64,000 nucleotides of DNA. Source: an uncultured Lachnospiraceae bacterium (GTDB lineage: Bacteria > Bacillota > Clostridia > Lachnospirales > Lachnospiraceae). The notes under the pieces were generated by a model. It was not told the DNA's origin. It saw only the letters and a program-made list of their open reading frames with translations, and searched no databases. The position numbers and the translations under genes were made by a program. Shown here one piece after another: positions 47,887-57,773 of this stretch (positions within the stretch are counted from its first letter, which is position 1; every line of letters begins with the position of its first letter). Where the stretch lies: the NCBI GenBank assembly GCA_910577645.1, contig CAJTOL010000015.1, forward strand, positions 1-64,000, given 5' to 3'.

Positions 47887-49173
47887 GTGAATCAAGAAGT
47901 TTCTATAGTCGTCAACAACGTTGGAAAAATTTATAATCTTTACGAAAAAGCCTCTGATCGTTTACGAGAGATCATACCATTTTCCAGAAAAACTTATCAC
48001 AAGGAGTATTCTGCGTTGGAGGGAGTTTCATTTGAGGTAAAAGCAGGAGAAACTTTTGGAATAATCGGCTCCAATGGAGCAGGTAAATCTACCTTATTAA
48101 AATTGATTACCGGTGTTGCAAAGCCTACTGGTGGAAGCATACAGGTTTTAGGAAAGGTCTCGGCATTGCTGGAGCTGGGGGCTGGGTTCAATATGGACTA
48201 TACCGGGATACAAAATATTTATCTTAATGGTACTATGATGGGATACAAAAGGTGTGAAATGGAGCCTAAAGTAAAACAGGTTATGGCTTTCGCTGATATT
48301 GGTGATTTTATATATCAGCCTGTAAAAACTTATTCCAGCGGAATGTTTGCACGTCTGGCTTTTGCCGTAGCTATTAATGTAGAACCAGACATTTTGATTG
48401 TAGACGAAGCCCTAAGTGTTGGAGATGTGTTTTTCCAAAATAAATGTTATAGAAAATTTGAAGAATTACGTGAAAAAGGGACTACAGTTATTTTCGTCTC
48501 ACATGATATAGCCAGTGTGAAGCAGATGTGTACCCGGGTTTTATGGTTAGACCAAGGGAGGCAAAAAATGCTGGGAGAAAGCGTAGAAGTATGCAACGCT
48601 TATTCAAATAGTATAAAAGACAAAGGCTTCTTTGTAAATAAAGAGGCAACAGCTATGTATCAGCGAAAAGATATTAGGAAAATCTATTATCCGCCATTAA
48701 GCTATTCTAAGGAAAGCCTTTTAAATGATAGTGTAATCATTAAATGCGCTTTTTTTAAAGACCTGCAAGATAGTATAGTAACAGAGTTAGAATGTGGTAA
48801 AACTTATACATTTGTACAAGTATTTGAAAGCCATAGGCGTATTGAAAAGTGTATTTCCGGTTTTGTAATGGAAACTCCGAAAGGATTATGGGTCATTAAT
48901 TGTAATAGCTCTATATATGGAAAAAAGACTCCCTTTTCTGTTTCCGCAAGTTCAATAACATGTGTTGAATTCACGTTTACTCTTCCCCATATTTTGAAAG
49001 GCAATTACATTGTGGGAACAGCTGTTTCAGAAGGAGAAATAGAAAATTTTACAGTTCTAACTTGGCTGTATCAAGTAATGAATATTACCATTATAAATCA
49101 ATGGGCAAATAGCGCTGTTATAGATATTGATCCAAAGATTGAGATTCTAACTGTTAATGAGTCTGAAAAATAG
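47887..49173 (+). CDS. wzt: ABC exporter ATPase with C-terminal Wzt carbohydrate-binding domain
   Basis: 428 residues from the GTG at 47887, chosen because TAGGGAGG stands 8-9 nt before it; the ATG at 47851 lies inside the permease gene without a site. ATPase 1-245: GSNGAGKST, YSSGMFARLAF, ILIVDEALSVGD, VSHDIAS. Residues 255-428 form the beta-sandwich Wzt_C domain that reads the chain end in O-polysaccharide exporters. A methyltransferase follows at once, in keeping with a chain-terminating modification being read by Wzt_C. Confidence 0.88.
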   Translation: MNQEVSIVVNNVGKIYNLYEKASDRLREIIPFSRKTYHKEYSALEGVSFEVKAGETFGIIGSNGAGKSTLLKLITGVAKPTGGSIQVLGKVSALLELGAGFNMDYTGIQNIYLNGTMMGYKRCEMEPKVKQVMAFADIGDFIYQPVKTYSSGMFARLAFAVAINVEPDILIVDEALSVGDVFFQNKCYRKFEELREKGTTVIFVSHDIASVKQMCTRVLWLDQGRQKMLGESVEVCNAYSNSIKDKGFFVNKEATAMYQRKDIRKIYYPPLSYSKESLLNDSVIIKCAFFKDLQDSIVTELECGKTYTFVQVFESHRRIEKCISGFVMETPKGLWVINCNSSIYGKKTPFSVSASSITCVEFTFTLPHILKGNYIVGTAVSEGEIENFTVLTWLYQVMNITIINQWANSAVIDIDPKIEILTVNESEK

Positions 49174-49189
49174 AAAGGAATCTACCATT

Positions 49190-50584
49190 ATGAAAGTCAC
49201 AGGAGAGCGTTTTATACCTGGTCAAATGTATCGAGACGCAGAAATTGAACACTTCCACCGATATACCGCTGTACAAAATCTTGTTAACGGAAAAATTGTA
49301 TTAGACGCAGCTTGCGGCTCAGGATATGGCAGTAAACTTTTATCTGATTCTGCGGCAAAGGTTTATGGCTTAGATCTATCATATGAGGCAATTGAATATG
49401 CCAAAGATCGTTACCAAAATGAAAAGATTGAGTATCTTCAAGGATCTGTTGAAGCGCTTCCATTTGAAAACGCATCTGTTGATATAGTTATTTCTTTCGA
49501 AACAATAGAACATGTTGATGGGCAAACACAAAGAAAATTTCTGCAGGAAATACATCGTGTCTTAAAAGAAGATGGAATATTAATTATGTCTTCTCCTAAT
49601 AAAAAACTTTTTACTGATGACAGACAATTAATTACAACATTTCATGTAAAAGAGTTTTACGAAAAAGAGTTTTTACTATTCTTAAAAGAATACTTTCCTT
49701 TCTACCGACTATACAACCAATATTTTAGTAAGGTTTCAAATATAGTTGGAGAGACAGAACAGGCCTTAATTCCTTTAAACTATGACTATCAACGAAAAGG
49801 ACTCTTTCTAATAGCTATTGCCTCAAAAAAGGCATTGACTTTTAAAGATTCGATAGATTCTTGCTATTACTATCCAGAAGAGTATAGCCGCTATAATGAT
49901 AAGTTACAGATATATTTCAGTAGTAATGGTGTTTACAATGAGTCCGATTGTTTTATTCATGAAATATCTAATTTTCCCGGCGTTATCAATGAGACAATAG
50001 ACTTAGAAAATATAAGTGGACGTTACTTTAGAATAGATCCTAATAATGTTTCTTGCAGCTTAGTAATCCAAAATATTATTTTCATTTTGTCTGATGGAAC
50101 GTATCTAGAAGGCGTAAAATTCAATACAAACGCAGATAAGTGCGATGGTTCTGAGTATATCTTCTATAGTAAAGATCCTCAAATCCTTTTTGATTTAGGA
50201 AAGGCTTATTCTATTCGTGCAGTTACTCTGCAAATAAAGGTATTAAGTTCTAATATAGATTTATATCCAGAATATATGCATATTATAAACGAAAATACAA
50301 TTTTAAGAGAGAATCTTCATCATATAGAAGGGCTTTCTCAAGAAGGAGAATATCTTAAGCAAGAAAGAGAACAACTTAAGCAAGAAAGAGAACAACTTAA
50401 GAGGAACGTGACTCAATTGGAAAATCTTACAAATAGCCAAGAATTATCTAACAAAAAAATAGTCGCAGAAAATCAATCCTTACAGTTGGAAAATGACCAG
50501 CTCCATGATGAACTTACTGATATAACAAAATCCTTTGATTTAGTAAAGTCCAAGTGGTGGTATAAGCTTTTTAATAAGAATTAA
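49190..50584 (+). CDS. SAM-dependent methyltransferase with coiled-coil tail
   Basis: 464 residues from the ATG at 49190 (GAAAGGAA upstream; an earlier in-frame ATG at 49157 overlaps wzt). Class I motif VLDAACGSGYGSK, acidic GLDLS and IVISFETIEHVD in the first 150 residues. A beta-rich middle (about 240-365) and a heptad coiled coil with two perfect 21-bp repeats follow. In Wzm/Wzt systems with a Wzt_C domain a methyltransferase can cap the chain and set its length; that role is plausible here but inferred. Confidence 0.83.
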   Translation: MKVTGERFIPGQMYRDAEIEHFHRYTAVQNLVNGKIVLDAACGSGYGSKLLSDSAAKVYGLDLSYEAIEYAKDRYQNEKIEYLQGSVEALPFENASVDIVISFETIEHVDGQTQRKFLQEIHRVLKEDGILIMSSPNKKLFTDDRQLITTFHVKEFYEKEFLLFLKEYFPFYRLYNQYFSKVSNIVGETEQALIPLNYDYQRKGLFLIAIASKKALTFKDSIDSCYYYPEEYSRYNDKLQIYFSSNGVYNESDCFIHEISNFPGVINETIDLENISGRYFRIDPNNVSCSLVIQNIIFILSDGTYLEGVKFNTNADKCDGSEYIFYSKDPQILFDLGKAYSIRAVTLQIKVLSSNIDLYPEYMHIINENTILRENLHHIEGLSQEGEYLKQEREQLKQEREQLKRNVTQLENLTNSQELSNKKIVAENQSLQLENDQLHDELTDITKSFDLVKSKWWYKLFNKN

Positions 50585-50594
50585 GGAGAGGAAT

Positions 50595-51746
50595 ATGCAT
50601 TTTTATACCAGTATCAATATTAACTATTTACCTAAAGCACGAATTTTGGCAAAGTCTGTAAAAAAATTTTGCCCTGATTCAAAGTTTTCCCTGGTTTTTT
50701 CGGATGTAATGCCGCAAGAGATAGATCCCCAAAAGGAGCCGTTTGATGAAATTATTACGATTGATAACTTAGGTCTTCCTGTCTCAAATCTAAACTTTTG
50801 GATTTATGAGCATACAGTTGTTGAGTTGTGTACAGCAGTAAAAGGACAAGCATTAGTTAAATTTTTAGATTCAGGTTCTGATAAAGTTGTATATCTTGAT
50901 CCTGACATAGCTGTATTTCAGCCACTAGATATATTGGATAAACTACTGGATCAAAACGACATTATTTTAACGCCTCATATTACGTGCCCGGAAAAAAGCA
51001 TACACGGCGTGAAAGATAATGAAATGTCTGCTTTAAAGCATGGCGCATTTAATTTTGGCTTTTATGCAGTCAGAAATACGGAAAATGGAAGAAATTTTGC
51101 ACATTGGTGGAGAGATCGACTAGCTGACTTCTGTTATGATCAAATCCCAGATGGACTATTTACAGATCAAAAATGGGGAGATTTAGTTCCTGGCCTTTTT
51201 GACGGGGTATATATTTGGAAGGATCCCGGATGCAATGTTGCAACCTGGAATATCTCTAATAGAAAAATAACCAAAGACATTGAAGGGAAGTATTTTGTTA
51301 ATGGACAGCCCCTAAAATTTTACCATTTTTCTGGCTTTGATTCAGGTTCTCAAGCTATGATGCTGGACAAGTATTCCGATGGGAACTTAGCATTATATGA
51401 ATTACGTAAATGGTATATAGAGCGCCAAGAGCAAGAGGAGCAAAAAGTTTATGAAAAATATCCTTCAAAATATAACTATTATGATAATGGAGAACTTGTT
51501 AAGTCGGAAGAACGTATTTTATTAAGAAACCGTTTGGATGTCATTGACTATTTTAAGGATACGGATCCATACATAACAAATCAAAATAAAAGTTATTACC
51601 TCTGGTATCGTGACAAATCCAATCACGCAAGAACAGATAAGGATTTATCAGAAGAATTAAAAATAAAATTAGAGAGGTTAGAAAGCCAGCTGGCAAGAAT
51701 CTATCAGTCAAAATTCGGTTGGCTTGTAAAAAAGATTGTTCAGTAA
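50595..51746 (+). CDS. GT-A fold glycosyltransferase (GT8-like)
   Basis: 383 residues. The first 260 residues show a nucleotide-sugar transferase pattern: FYTSININYLPKARILAKS, then VVYLDPDIAVF with a DxD-type motif near 101-103, and YHFSGFDSGS. The helical end finishes in a QSKFGWLVKK tail like other glycosyltransferases here. GGAGAGG precedes the ATG. Donor and acceptor unknown. Confidence 0.75.
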   Translation: MHFYTSININYLPKARILAKSVKKFCPDSKFSLVFSDVMPQEIDPQKEPFDEIITIDNLGLPVSNLNFWIYEHTVVELCTAVKGQALVKFLDSGSDKVVYLDPDIAVFQPLDILDKLLDQNDIILTPHITCPEKSIHGVKDNEMSALKHGAFNFGFYAVRNTENGRNFAHWWRDRLADFCYDQIPDGLFTDQKWGDLVPGLFDGVYIWKDPGCNVATWNISNRKITKDIEGKYFVNGQPLKFYHFSGFDSGSQAMMLDKYSDGNLALYELRKWYIERQEQEEQKVYEKYPSKYNYYDNGELVKSEERILLRNRLDVIDYFKDTDPYITNQNKSYYLWYRDKSNHARTDKDLSEELKIKLERLESQLARIYQSKFGWLVKKIVQ

Positions 51747-51773
51747 AATAAATTGCCCATTAGGAACAGAATT

Positions 51774-54038
51774 ATGGAAAAAACTATTGATATCATTGTA
51801 CCAATTGACGGTCAATTAGATGACTTAAAATTATGTATATCCAGTATATTAAGCCATACAAGTTTAAATGTTAATCGGCTCATATTAATATCTGGTAACA
51901 ATATAGATTCAGATACTAAAGTGTATTTAGATTCTCTTCATCAACCTGGGATCTATAAATGCCATATAGAAAAAATTCCTACTTTTTCTATAATGGTGAA
52001 TTGGGAAAAAGATTCTTCAGAGAGAAATGATATATTGCTTCTTTATCCTGATACCATTGTCTGCCCCAGATGGTTGGAAAAACTAACTACTTGTGCATAC
52101 AGCGATGAAGGTGTCGGTATCGTTTCTCCATTAAATAATTTTATCATAGATTCTGATGGTAGTCACAACTTAGATCCGAGCCTTATTGATGAATATAGTA
52201 ATAGACTAGAAGAAATCAGTTTGTATCAATATCCCACTATTCCGGTAGAAACGGCACGCTGTATGTTTATCAAAAGAAGCGTACTCGATGATGTTAGTAT
52301 CTGGAAATCAAGTTCTTCTAAAATTATACCGTGCAATGAAAAAGAGTTTTGCAGTAGGGCAACCCAAATGGGATATCGTCAGGTCCTTTGTGATTCAGCC
52401 TTTGTTTATTGTAAAAGACCCAACCTTCCTTCTGGAAATTCTGACCACCTAAAAGAATTCTGGGGTAATAGTCTAATTAAAAAAAACATTGATTTTTATG
52501 AAAGCATAGGCTGGGAAAATACTAAAAAAAATATACTATATTTAGTGCAAGCAGATTTTCGGGAAGGTTGCAGCAACAATATTGGCGGAACCCAGCTTCA
52601 TGTAAAGGATCTGGTAAATGGACTTAAAAGCCATTTTAATTTGTTTGTGGCTGCCAGAGACGGAGAATTTTTGCGTGTCACTGCTTATGTTGGCAAGAAA
52701 GTTACTCCTCTAAGCTTTTATATAGGGCCTGTGGCAGAACATTTTGTTTATCGAGACAACAAATTAAATAAACTTTTTACGAGTTTATTGGCGGCTTTCC
52801 GAATTTACTTAGTGCATATCCATCATACAATGGGCCTGACTTTAGAATTATATTATAGTGCCGCCCAATTACAAATACCAATTTATACTTCCTTACATGA
52901 TTATTATTTTATATGTCCTACTTTAAAACTTCTTGATATCAATAATGAATCTTGTATTGGTTTAAAAGAATCTGATAGATGCTCAAAGTGTTTAAAAAGT
53001 CACTTTCATATTTCTGAAGAAATAGACTTTATTAAAAAATGGAGAAAAGAATACCATAAGGCATTAGACATGAGTGAAAAAATTTTTATTCCCTCCTGTA
53101 GTGCCGAAAAAATACTCCTTCAATATTATCCGGATATTAAAGATAAGATACAGATTATTCCACATGGTATTGATTCTCTACTATTTAATAAAAAAAGCTC
53201 TGGTATGCCATTTAGCCATACACATCTGCATATTGCCTTTGTCGGAGGGCTCAGCGATATTAAAGGTTCCTCTATCATTTATGATATTATTACCAGCAGC
53301 CCAGAACAATTTGAATGGTTTATCTTTGGAGGTATTGGAGACATAGCTTTAAATGAGATAGAACAAAAGAATTTAACGAAAACAGGGTGGTATCAACGTG
53401 AAAAATTACAGGGCTTACTGCAAAAATATGAAATAGATATTGTTTGCCTTTTATCAATAGTTGAGGAGACCTATTGCTACACACTATCGGAAGTTGTAGC
53501 TTGCGGGCTGCCAGTTATAGCTACTGATATTGGTGCATTAGGCGAGCGTACAAAAGAAATGGGATGCGGCTGGCTGGTTCCGCCGGACATTTGTGTATCT
53601 GACTTTTTAGCACTTTTAAATCAGATTCTGAATGATCGTTTAGATTATGAAAAAAAACGTCAGAAAGCAACCGATTTTAAAATAAAAACTAATTCGCAAA
53701 TGGTTGCAGATTACCAGTGCATATATGAAAAAGTAGAAAAACGTAAGATTAAATATCCGCCTTTTGACGCGATGCGTGTATTAAAAGGATATTTGCCCTC
53801 TCCAGCATCTGATAGCCCTCGCAGAGTTGTTGACATTATAAGCATATTAAAGAAATATCGGCCTTCAAGTTTTGTAGATTACAGAAATTTTGAAGAACTG
53901 ATGGAGAGAAATCAATATTTAGAGCAGGAACTTTCCGTCATCTATAATTCTAATATTTTCAAATACATGCAGAAGTTAGCTAAAATATTAGATAGAATAA
54001 AACAAGTTTTTGTCTCTGAAAAGATTAGGAGAAATTAA
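51774..54038 (+). CDS. GT2 (degenerate) + GT4 fusion glycosyltransferase
   Basis: 754 residues from the ATG at 51774 (TAGGAAC upstream; the TTG at 51753 has no site). It aligns end to end with 44730. The GT4 half is well conserved (GGTQLHVKDL, HIHHTMG, AFVGGLSDIKG, EETYCYTLSE). The GT2 half has lost its key residues: NDAS is SGNN, LNSDT is LYPDT and GEENDF is CNEKEF. Probably only the GT4 half is active. The stop overlaps the next start (TAATG). Confidence 0.85.
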   Translation: MEKTIDIIVPIDGQLDDLKLCISSILSHTSLNVNRLILISGNNIDSDTKVYLDSLHQPGIYKCHIEKIPTFSIMVNWEKDSSERNDILLLYPDTIVCPRWLEKLTTCAYSDEGVGIVSPLNNFIIDSDGSHNLDPSLIDEYSNRLEEISLYQYPTIPVETARCMFIKRSVLDDVSIWKSSSSKIIPCNEKEFCSRATQMGYRQVLCDSAFVYCKRPNLPSGNSDHLKEFWGNSLIKKNIDFYESIGWENTKKNILYLVQADFREGCSNNIGGTQLHVKDLVNGLKSHFNLFVAARDGEFLRVTAYVGKKVTPLSFYIGPVAEHFVYRDNKLNKLFTSLLAAFRIYLVHIHHTMGLTLELYYSAAQLQIPIYTSLHDYYFICPTLKLLDINNESCIGLKESDRCSKCLKSHFHISEEIDFIKKWRKEYHKALDMSEKIFIPSCSAEKILLQYYPDIKDKIQIIPHGIDSLLFNKKSSGMPFSHTHLHIAFVGGLSDIKGSSIIYDIITSSPEQFEWFIFGGIGDIALNEIEQKNLTKTGWYQREKLQGLLQKYEIDIVCLLSIVEETYCYTLSEVVACGLPVIATDIGALGERTKEMGCGWLVPPDICVSDFLALLNQILNDRLDYEKKRQKATDFKIKTNSQMVADYQCIYEKVEKRKIKYPPFDAMRVLKGYLPSPASDSPRRVVDIISILKKYRPSSFVDYRNFEELMERNQYLEQELSVIYNSNIFKYMQKLAKILDRIKQVFVSEKIRRN

Positions 54039-55153
54039 TGGCAAGAAATAGAAATATAGAGGTACTAAGAGCATTTGCAATAATTTATATGTTGCTGTAC
54101 CATTATGCGAGCAGCATTACGGGCCTTGTTAAAAGCTATAAAGGTTCGCTATTTATAGAATCATTGGGACAGTTTGCTCTAATCGGTTTTTTTGTTTTAA
54201 GTGGATTTGGCCTCTATTTATCATTTGAGCGATTAGAAACTAGCGGAAAGCCAATTCAGTTCCTCCCTTTTATAAAAAGAAGGCTAAGGTCCCTTTTACC
54301 ACAATATTACCTTTGCATAGGAATAGTCTTATTATTGACAACTGGCATTGGATATTTAAGCATATCACATGTTTTCCATATTATTCAGTCTCTTTTTTTG
54401 GTACAAAATTTTGCTCCAGGGAATGGAATCAACGGTGTTACTTGGACAATTGCTGTGCTTTTCCAATTATATTTAATTTCTATTCCATTATACTATTTAG
54501 TAAAAAAATATGGTTGGCGTACTTGGGTAATCGGAGTAATAATTACAGTCTGTCTCAAGAAAAGCATTGCTATGTATATAGCTATAAATGAATTAGATGC
54601 ACTTTACTATGTTATTACAAGTATTAGAATCCCCTTTACTACTATAGACTTAATTTTAGCTGGAATGTGCGCGGCCAAAATTTGTCAAGAAATTCCTGCT
54701 AAGATGCTTCTTGTTCTAAGGAAACCACAGATGTGCATCTTCTGTATTAGCTTAGTTCTATTATATCATTATATTTTTATCAAAGGAACACTTATCCTGC
54801 TGGGCGGGGGCTTGTATGGAAGCAAATGGGTTAACTGCGTATGGCAATCTGTGATAGGGGGATATCTATCAATAATTTGCATAATGTTATACTATTTACC
54901 ATTTACTTATACGAGTAAACTAGGGAGTGGAGTACAGTTTATTGCTAAATATGAATATGGAATATATTTGTGGCACATGCTGCTAATGGGAAACTTTATG
55001 AGTAGTCAACCAGACTGGTATGCTTGGTTACAGGCGAACTTTCCAATAATTCTGTTAATAATTCTCTTAAGTATAGCTATATTTGTAGGCTGGATATCTT
55101 CTAAACTAACTTCCAGTAAAGAATACCTTTCTTTATTTGTATTGTTAGAATAA
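54038..55153 (+). CDS. Acyltransferase 3 family O-acyltransferase
   Basis: 371 residues, about ten helices. RNIEVLRAFAIIYMLLYHY carries the R-x10-H motif, GFFVLSGFGLYLS follows. It probably O-acylates the exported glycan. AGGAG precedes the ATG, and the start overlaps the preceding stop. Confidence 0.9.
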   Translation: MARNRNIEVLRAFAIIYMLLYHYASSITGLVKSYKGSLFIESLGQFALIGFFVLSGFGLYLSFERLETSGKPIQFLPFIKRRLRSLLPQYYLCIGIVLLLTTGIGYLSISHVFHIIQSLFLVQNFAPGNGINGVTWTIAVLFQLYLISIPLYYLVKKYGWRTWVIGVIITVCLKKSIAMYIAINELDALYYVITSIRIPFTTIDLILAGMCAAKICQEIPAKMLLVLRKPQMCIFCISLVLLYHYIFIKGTLILLGGGLYGSKWVNCVWQSVIGGYLSIICIMLYYLPFTYTSKLGSGVQFIAKYEYGIYLWHMLLMGNFMSSQPDWYAWLQANFPIILLIILLSIAIFVGWISSKLTSSKEYLSLFVLLE

Positions 55154-55241
55154 TGAACTAAACAGCAGATTTTAATAAAGGGATTTCGCAAAATTGGGTA
55201 TTTATAATAAAAATCAGGGTAGAAAGGAATTTAGAGAACAA

Positions 55242-56774
55242 ATGAAAAATTTTTCAGATAGAACAACAGGGTTTGTTCAATATTTTAAGGAAAATTTACT
55301 TTCCAATATTATGCTATTGCTTTTGATATTATCAGCATATGGTATTCGATTGGCATACTACACAGTAGGACTTGATACTGCTGGTATGCTGGCTAATTAT
55401 GAAGGCGTAATGAAACATTATATCTCGATTGGCAGATTTGGAGTTTCCTTTACTAAAATGTTATTGGGGTTTGATACCTTACAGCCTTGGGAGTTATCGT
55501 TTTTAACGATTCTTTTTCTTTACTTAGCAATATTGGTATGGGGATTTCTATTCGCACAATTTTCTCTTAAAATTAATGCAAAGGATCTAAAATATACCTG
55601 GATATTTGGCGCTATATTTATTACATCTCCACTTTTGGCAGAACAGTTTGTATTCACACTTCAAGGTTTTGAAGTTGCCCTCTCTTTAAACTTATGTGCA
55701 GGTGCTATTTATAGTAGCTTTGAATGGATAAAATCAAAAAAACAAATTTATGCACTATATACAGCAGGCCTTCTTGCCTATTCAGTAGGAACATATCAGT
55801 CGTTGATTATAATTTATATTATTGCTGTAATAGCAATTTTTTTATTGCTGTATGATTCCTTAAGTAAAAAAGAAAAGCAGGAACTAATCGCAAAACAAAT
55901 TATTATATGCGTAAGCAGTCTGATGCTCTATTTTTTTATTGATAAACTTATCTCCGTACTTTTAGATATTCCTCCAAGTCAATATTTAGAAGAAAGCTTT
56001 ATAGCTTGGGGGAAATTAGAAGGCAGTGAGATTTTAAATAGATGTATTTCATACATAAAAGATGTATTTATGGGCAAGGGCATTTTTTATAGTTATATAT
56101 ATATTATTCTCAGTATTGGTCTATTTGTTGCAAATGGATATAAAATGTATAAGCGCAAAAGTATAGATTTATTATTAGTAATTACGACTTTAGGGTATAT
56201 ATTTTCGCCATTTTTATTAACTATTGTTTTAGGAAGTGTAGAACCAGTAAGAGCTCAGTTCCCCTTGCCATTTTGGGCCGGATGTTCTGCTTATTTACTA
56301 ATTAGGATGATTAAATTAGATAAAGTTAAAATTTTCTGTTGCATTATCTGTGCAGTTGTTTCTATAAGGCAAGCAAATCAATTGCAGACATTATTTTATA
56401 CAGATTATGCTCGGCAGCGGAATGATGAGCAATTAGTGTCGCAAATAATGAGTCGGATCAATTTACTAAACATACCAAATCTGTCAGAGAAGGGTATTGT
56501 TTTTGTTGGAGAAAGGCCGGCTCTTCTGAATCCGGCTACAGTAAAGGGAGAAATAATAGGAAAATCATATTTTGAATTTGGGGGCGGCGGAAGTAACTCT
56601 ACAGGTTGTACATATTTCCTTATTTCATTTTTTGAAACAGAAGGATATGTATTCCGTTCACCAACTGAAGATGAAATGAAAGAGGCTTTAATAATTTCGA
56701 AGGAAATGGCTGAATGGCCAGCAAATGACAGTATTTCTTTTAGAAATGATATAATAATTGTTAAACTTTCATAA
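55242..56774 (+). CDS. GtrII-type membrane glycosyltransferase (Glucos_trans_II family)
   Basis: 510 residues from the ATG at 55242 (a TTG at 55194 would add 16 residues). About ten helices. ILSAYGIRLAYYTVGLDTAG and GRFGVSF near the start, and an extracytoplasmic tail of about 110 residues, match the GtrII group. These take a sugar from undecaprenyl phosphate and add it to surface glycans outside the membrane. The GtrB gene at 56799 is the obvious donor partner. Confidence 0.82.
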   Translation: MKNFSDRTTGFVQYFKENLLSNIMLLLLILSAYGIRLAYYTVGLDTAGMLANYEGVMKHYISIGRFGVSFTKMLLGFDTLQPWELSFLTILFLYLAILVWGFLFAQFSLKINAKDLKYTWIFGAIFITSPLLAEQFVFTLQGFEVALSLNLCAGAIYSSFEWIKSKKQIYALYTAGLLAYSVGTYQSLIIIYIIAVIAIFLLLYDSLSKKEKQELIAKQIIICVSSLMLYFFIDKLISVLLDIPPSQYLEESFIAWGKLEGSEILNRCISYIKDVFMGKGIFYSYIYIILSIGLFVANGYKMYKRKSIDLLLVITTLGYIFSPFLLTIVLGSVEPVRAQFPLPFWAGCSAYLLIRMIKLDKVKIFCCIICAVVSIRQANQLQTLFYTDYARQRNDEQLVSQIMSRINLLNIPNLSEKGIVFVGERPALLNPATVKGEIIGKSYFEFGGGGSNSTGCTYFLISFFETEGYVFRSPTEDEMKEALIISKEMAEWPANDSISFRNDIIIVKLS

Positions 56775-56798
56775 AATGGATTGGGGAAGCGATAGTTT

Positions 56799-57749
56799 AT
56801 GGAAAAACCAGTTTTATATATTGTAGTTCCTTGTTATAACGAGGAAAAGGTATTGCCAATAACCAGTAAGCTATTTTTAAAAAAATTGAAACAGCTAATT
56901 GCAGATAAAACAATAGCAGAAGGCAGCCGGATTCTTTTTGTTAATGATGGAAGCAAAGATACAACTTGGGAGATTATACAAGGATTAGCTAAAAGTGATT
57001 CACATTATCAAGGTATTTGCTTAAGCAGGAATCGCGGTCATCAAAATGCATTGCTAGCCGGATTAATTGAATCCAAGGATCTATGCGATATAACCATATC
57101 AATAGATTGTGATGGACAAGATGATGTTAATGCTATGGACGAAATGGTAAAAGCATATCTTAATGGTGCTGATATTGTATATGGCGTTAGAAATAATAGA
57201 GATACGGATACGAAATTTAAAAAGTTAACAGCAGAAATGTTTTATAAAGTCATGATAAAGCTAGGAGTTGAAACGGTATATAACTGTGCGGATTATCGTT
57301 TGGTTAGTTCGAGAGTATTAACGGAATTTGTAAAATATGAAGAAGTTAATCTTTTCTTACGAGGGATGTTTCCGCTAATTGGTTTTAATAGCACTTGTAT
57401 TTACTATAAAAGAGAAGAGAGAATAGCTGGAACAAGTCACTACCCATTCAGAAAAATGATGGGGTTAGCAATAAATGGAATAACCAGTTTGTCCGTGAAA
57501 CCCATTCGTTGGATCACTTATATAGGGGGGGCAAGTCTTGTTTTAAGTATTTGGGGAATTATTTGGGCAATGTGGAATGCTATACTTAATAAGACAGTGT
57601 CAGGATGGGCCTCCATAATATGTATTGTATGCTTTATGGCTGGAATTCAAATGGTATCATTGGGAATTATCGGAGAGTACATTGGTAAAATATATTTGGA
57701 AGTAAAAAGGAGGCCACGATACTGTATACAAGAATATACATATAAATAG
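56799..57749 (+). CDS. GtrB-type polyprenyl-phosphate glycosyltransferase (GT2, membrane)
   Basis: 316 residues, strongly similar along its whole length to 9123-10091: PCYNEEKVLPITS, NDGSKDTTWEI, DCDGQDDVNAMD, RNRGHQN, two helices at about 225-295. It makes the lipid-linked sugar for the GtrII protein before it. GGGG precedes the ATG. Confidence 0.9.
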   Translation: MEKPVLYIVVPCYNEEKVLPITSKLFLKKLKQLIADKTIAEGSRILFVNDGSKDTTWEIIQGLAKSDSHYQGICLSRNRGHQNALLAGLIESKDLCDITISIDCDGQDDVNAMDEMVKAYLNGADIVYGVRNNRDTDTKFKKLTAEMFYKVMIKLGVETVYNCADYRLVSSRVLTEFVKYEEVNLFLRGMFPLIGFNSTCIYYKREERIAGTSHYPFRKMMGLAINGITSLSVKPIRWITYIGGASLVLSIWGIIWAMWNAILNKTVSGWASIICIVCFMAGIQMVSLGIIGEYIGKIYLEVKRRPRYCIQEYTYK

Positions 57750-57773
57750 AACTTTACTAAGGAAGGTGAAGTA

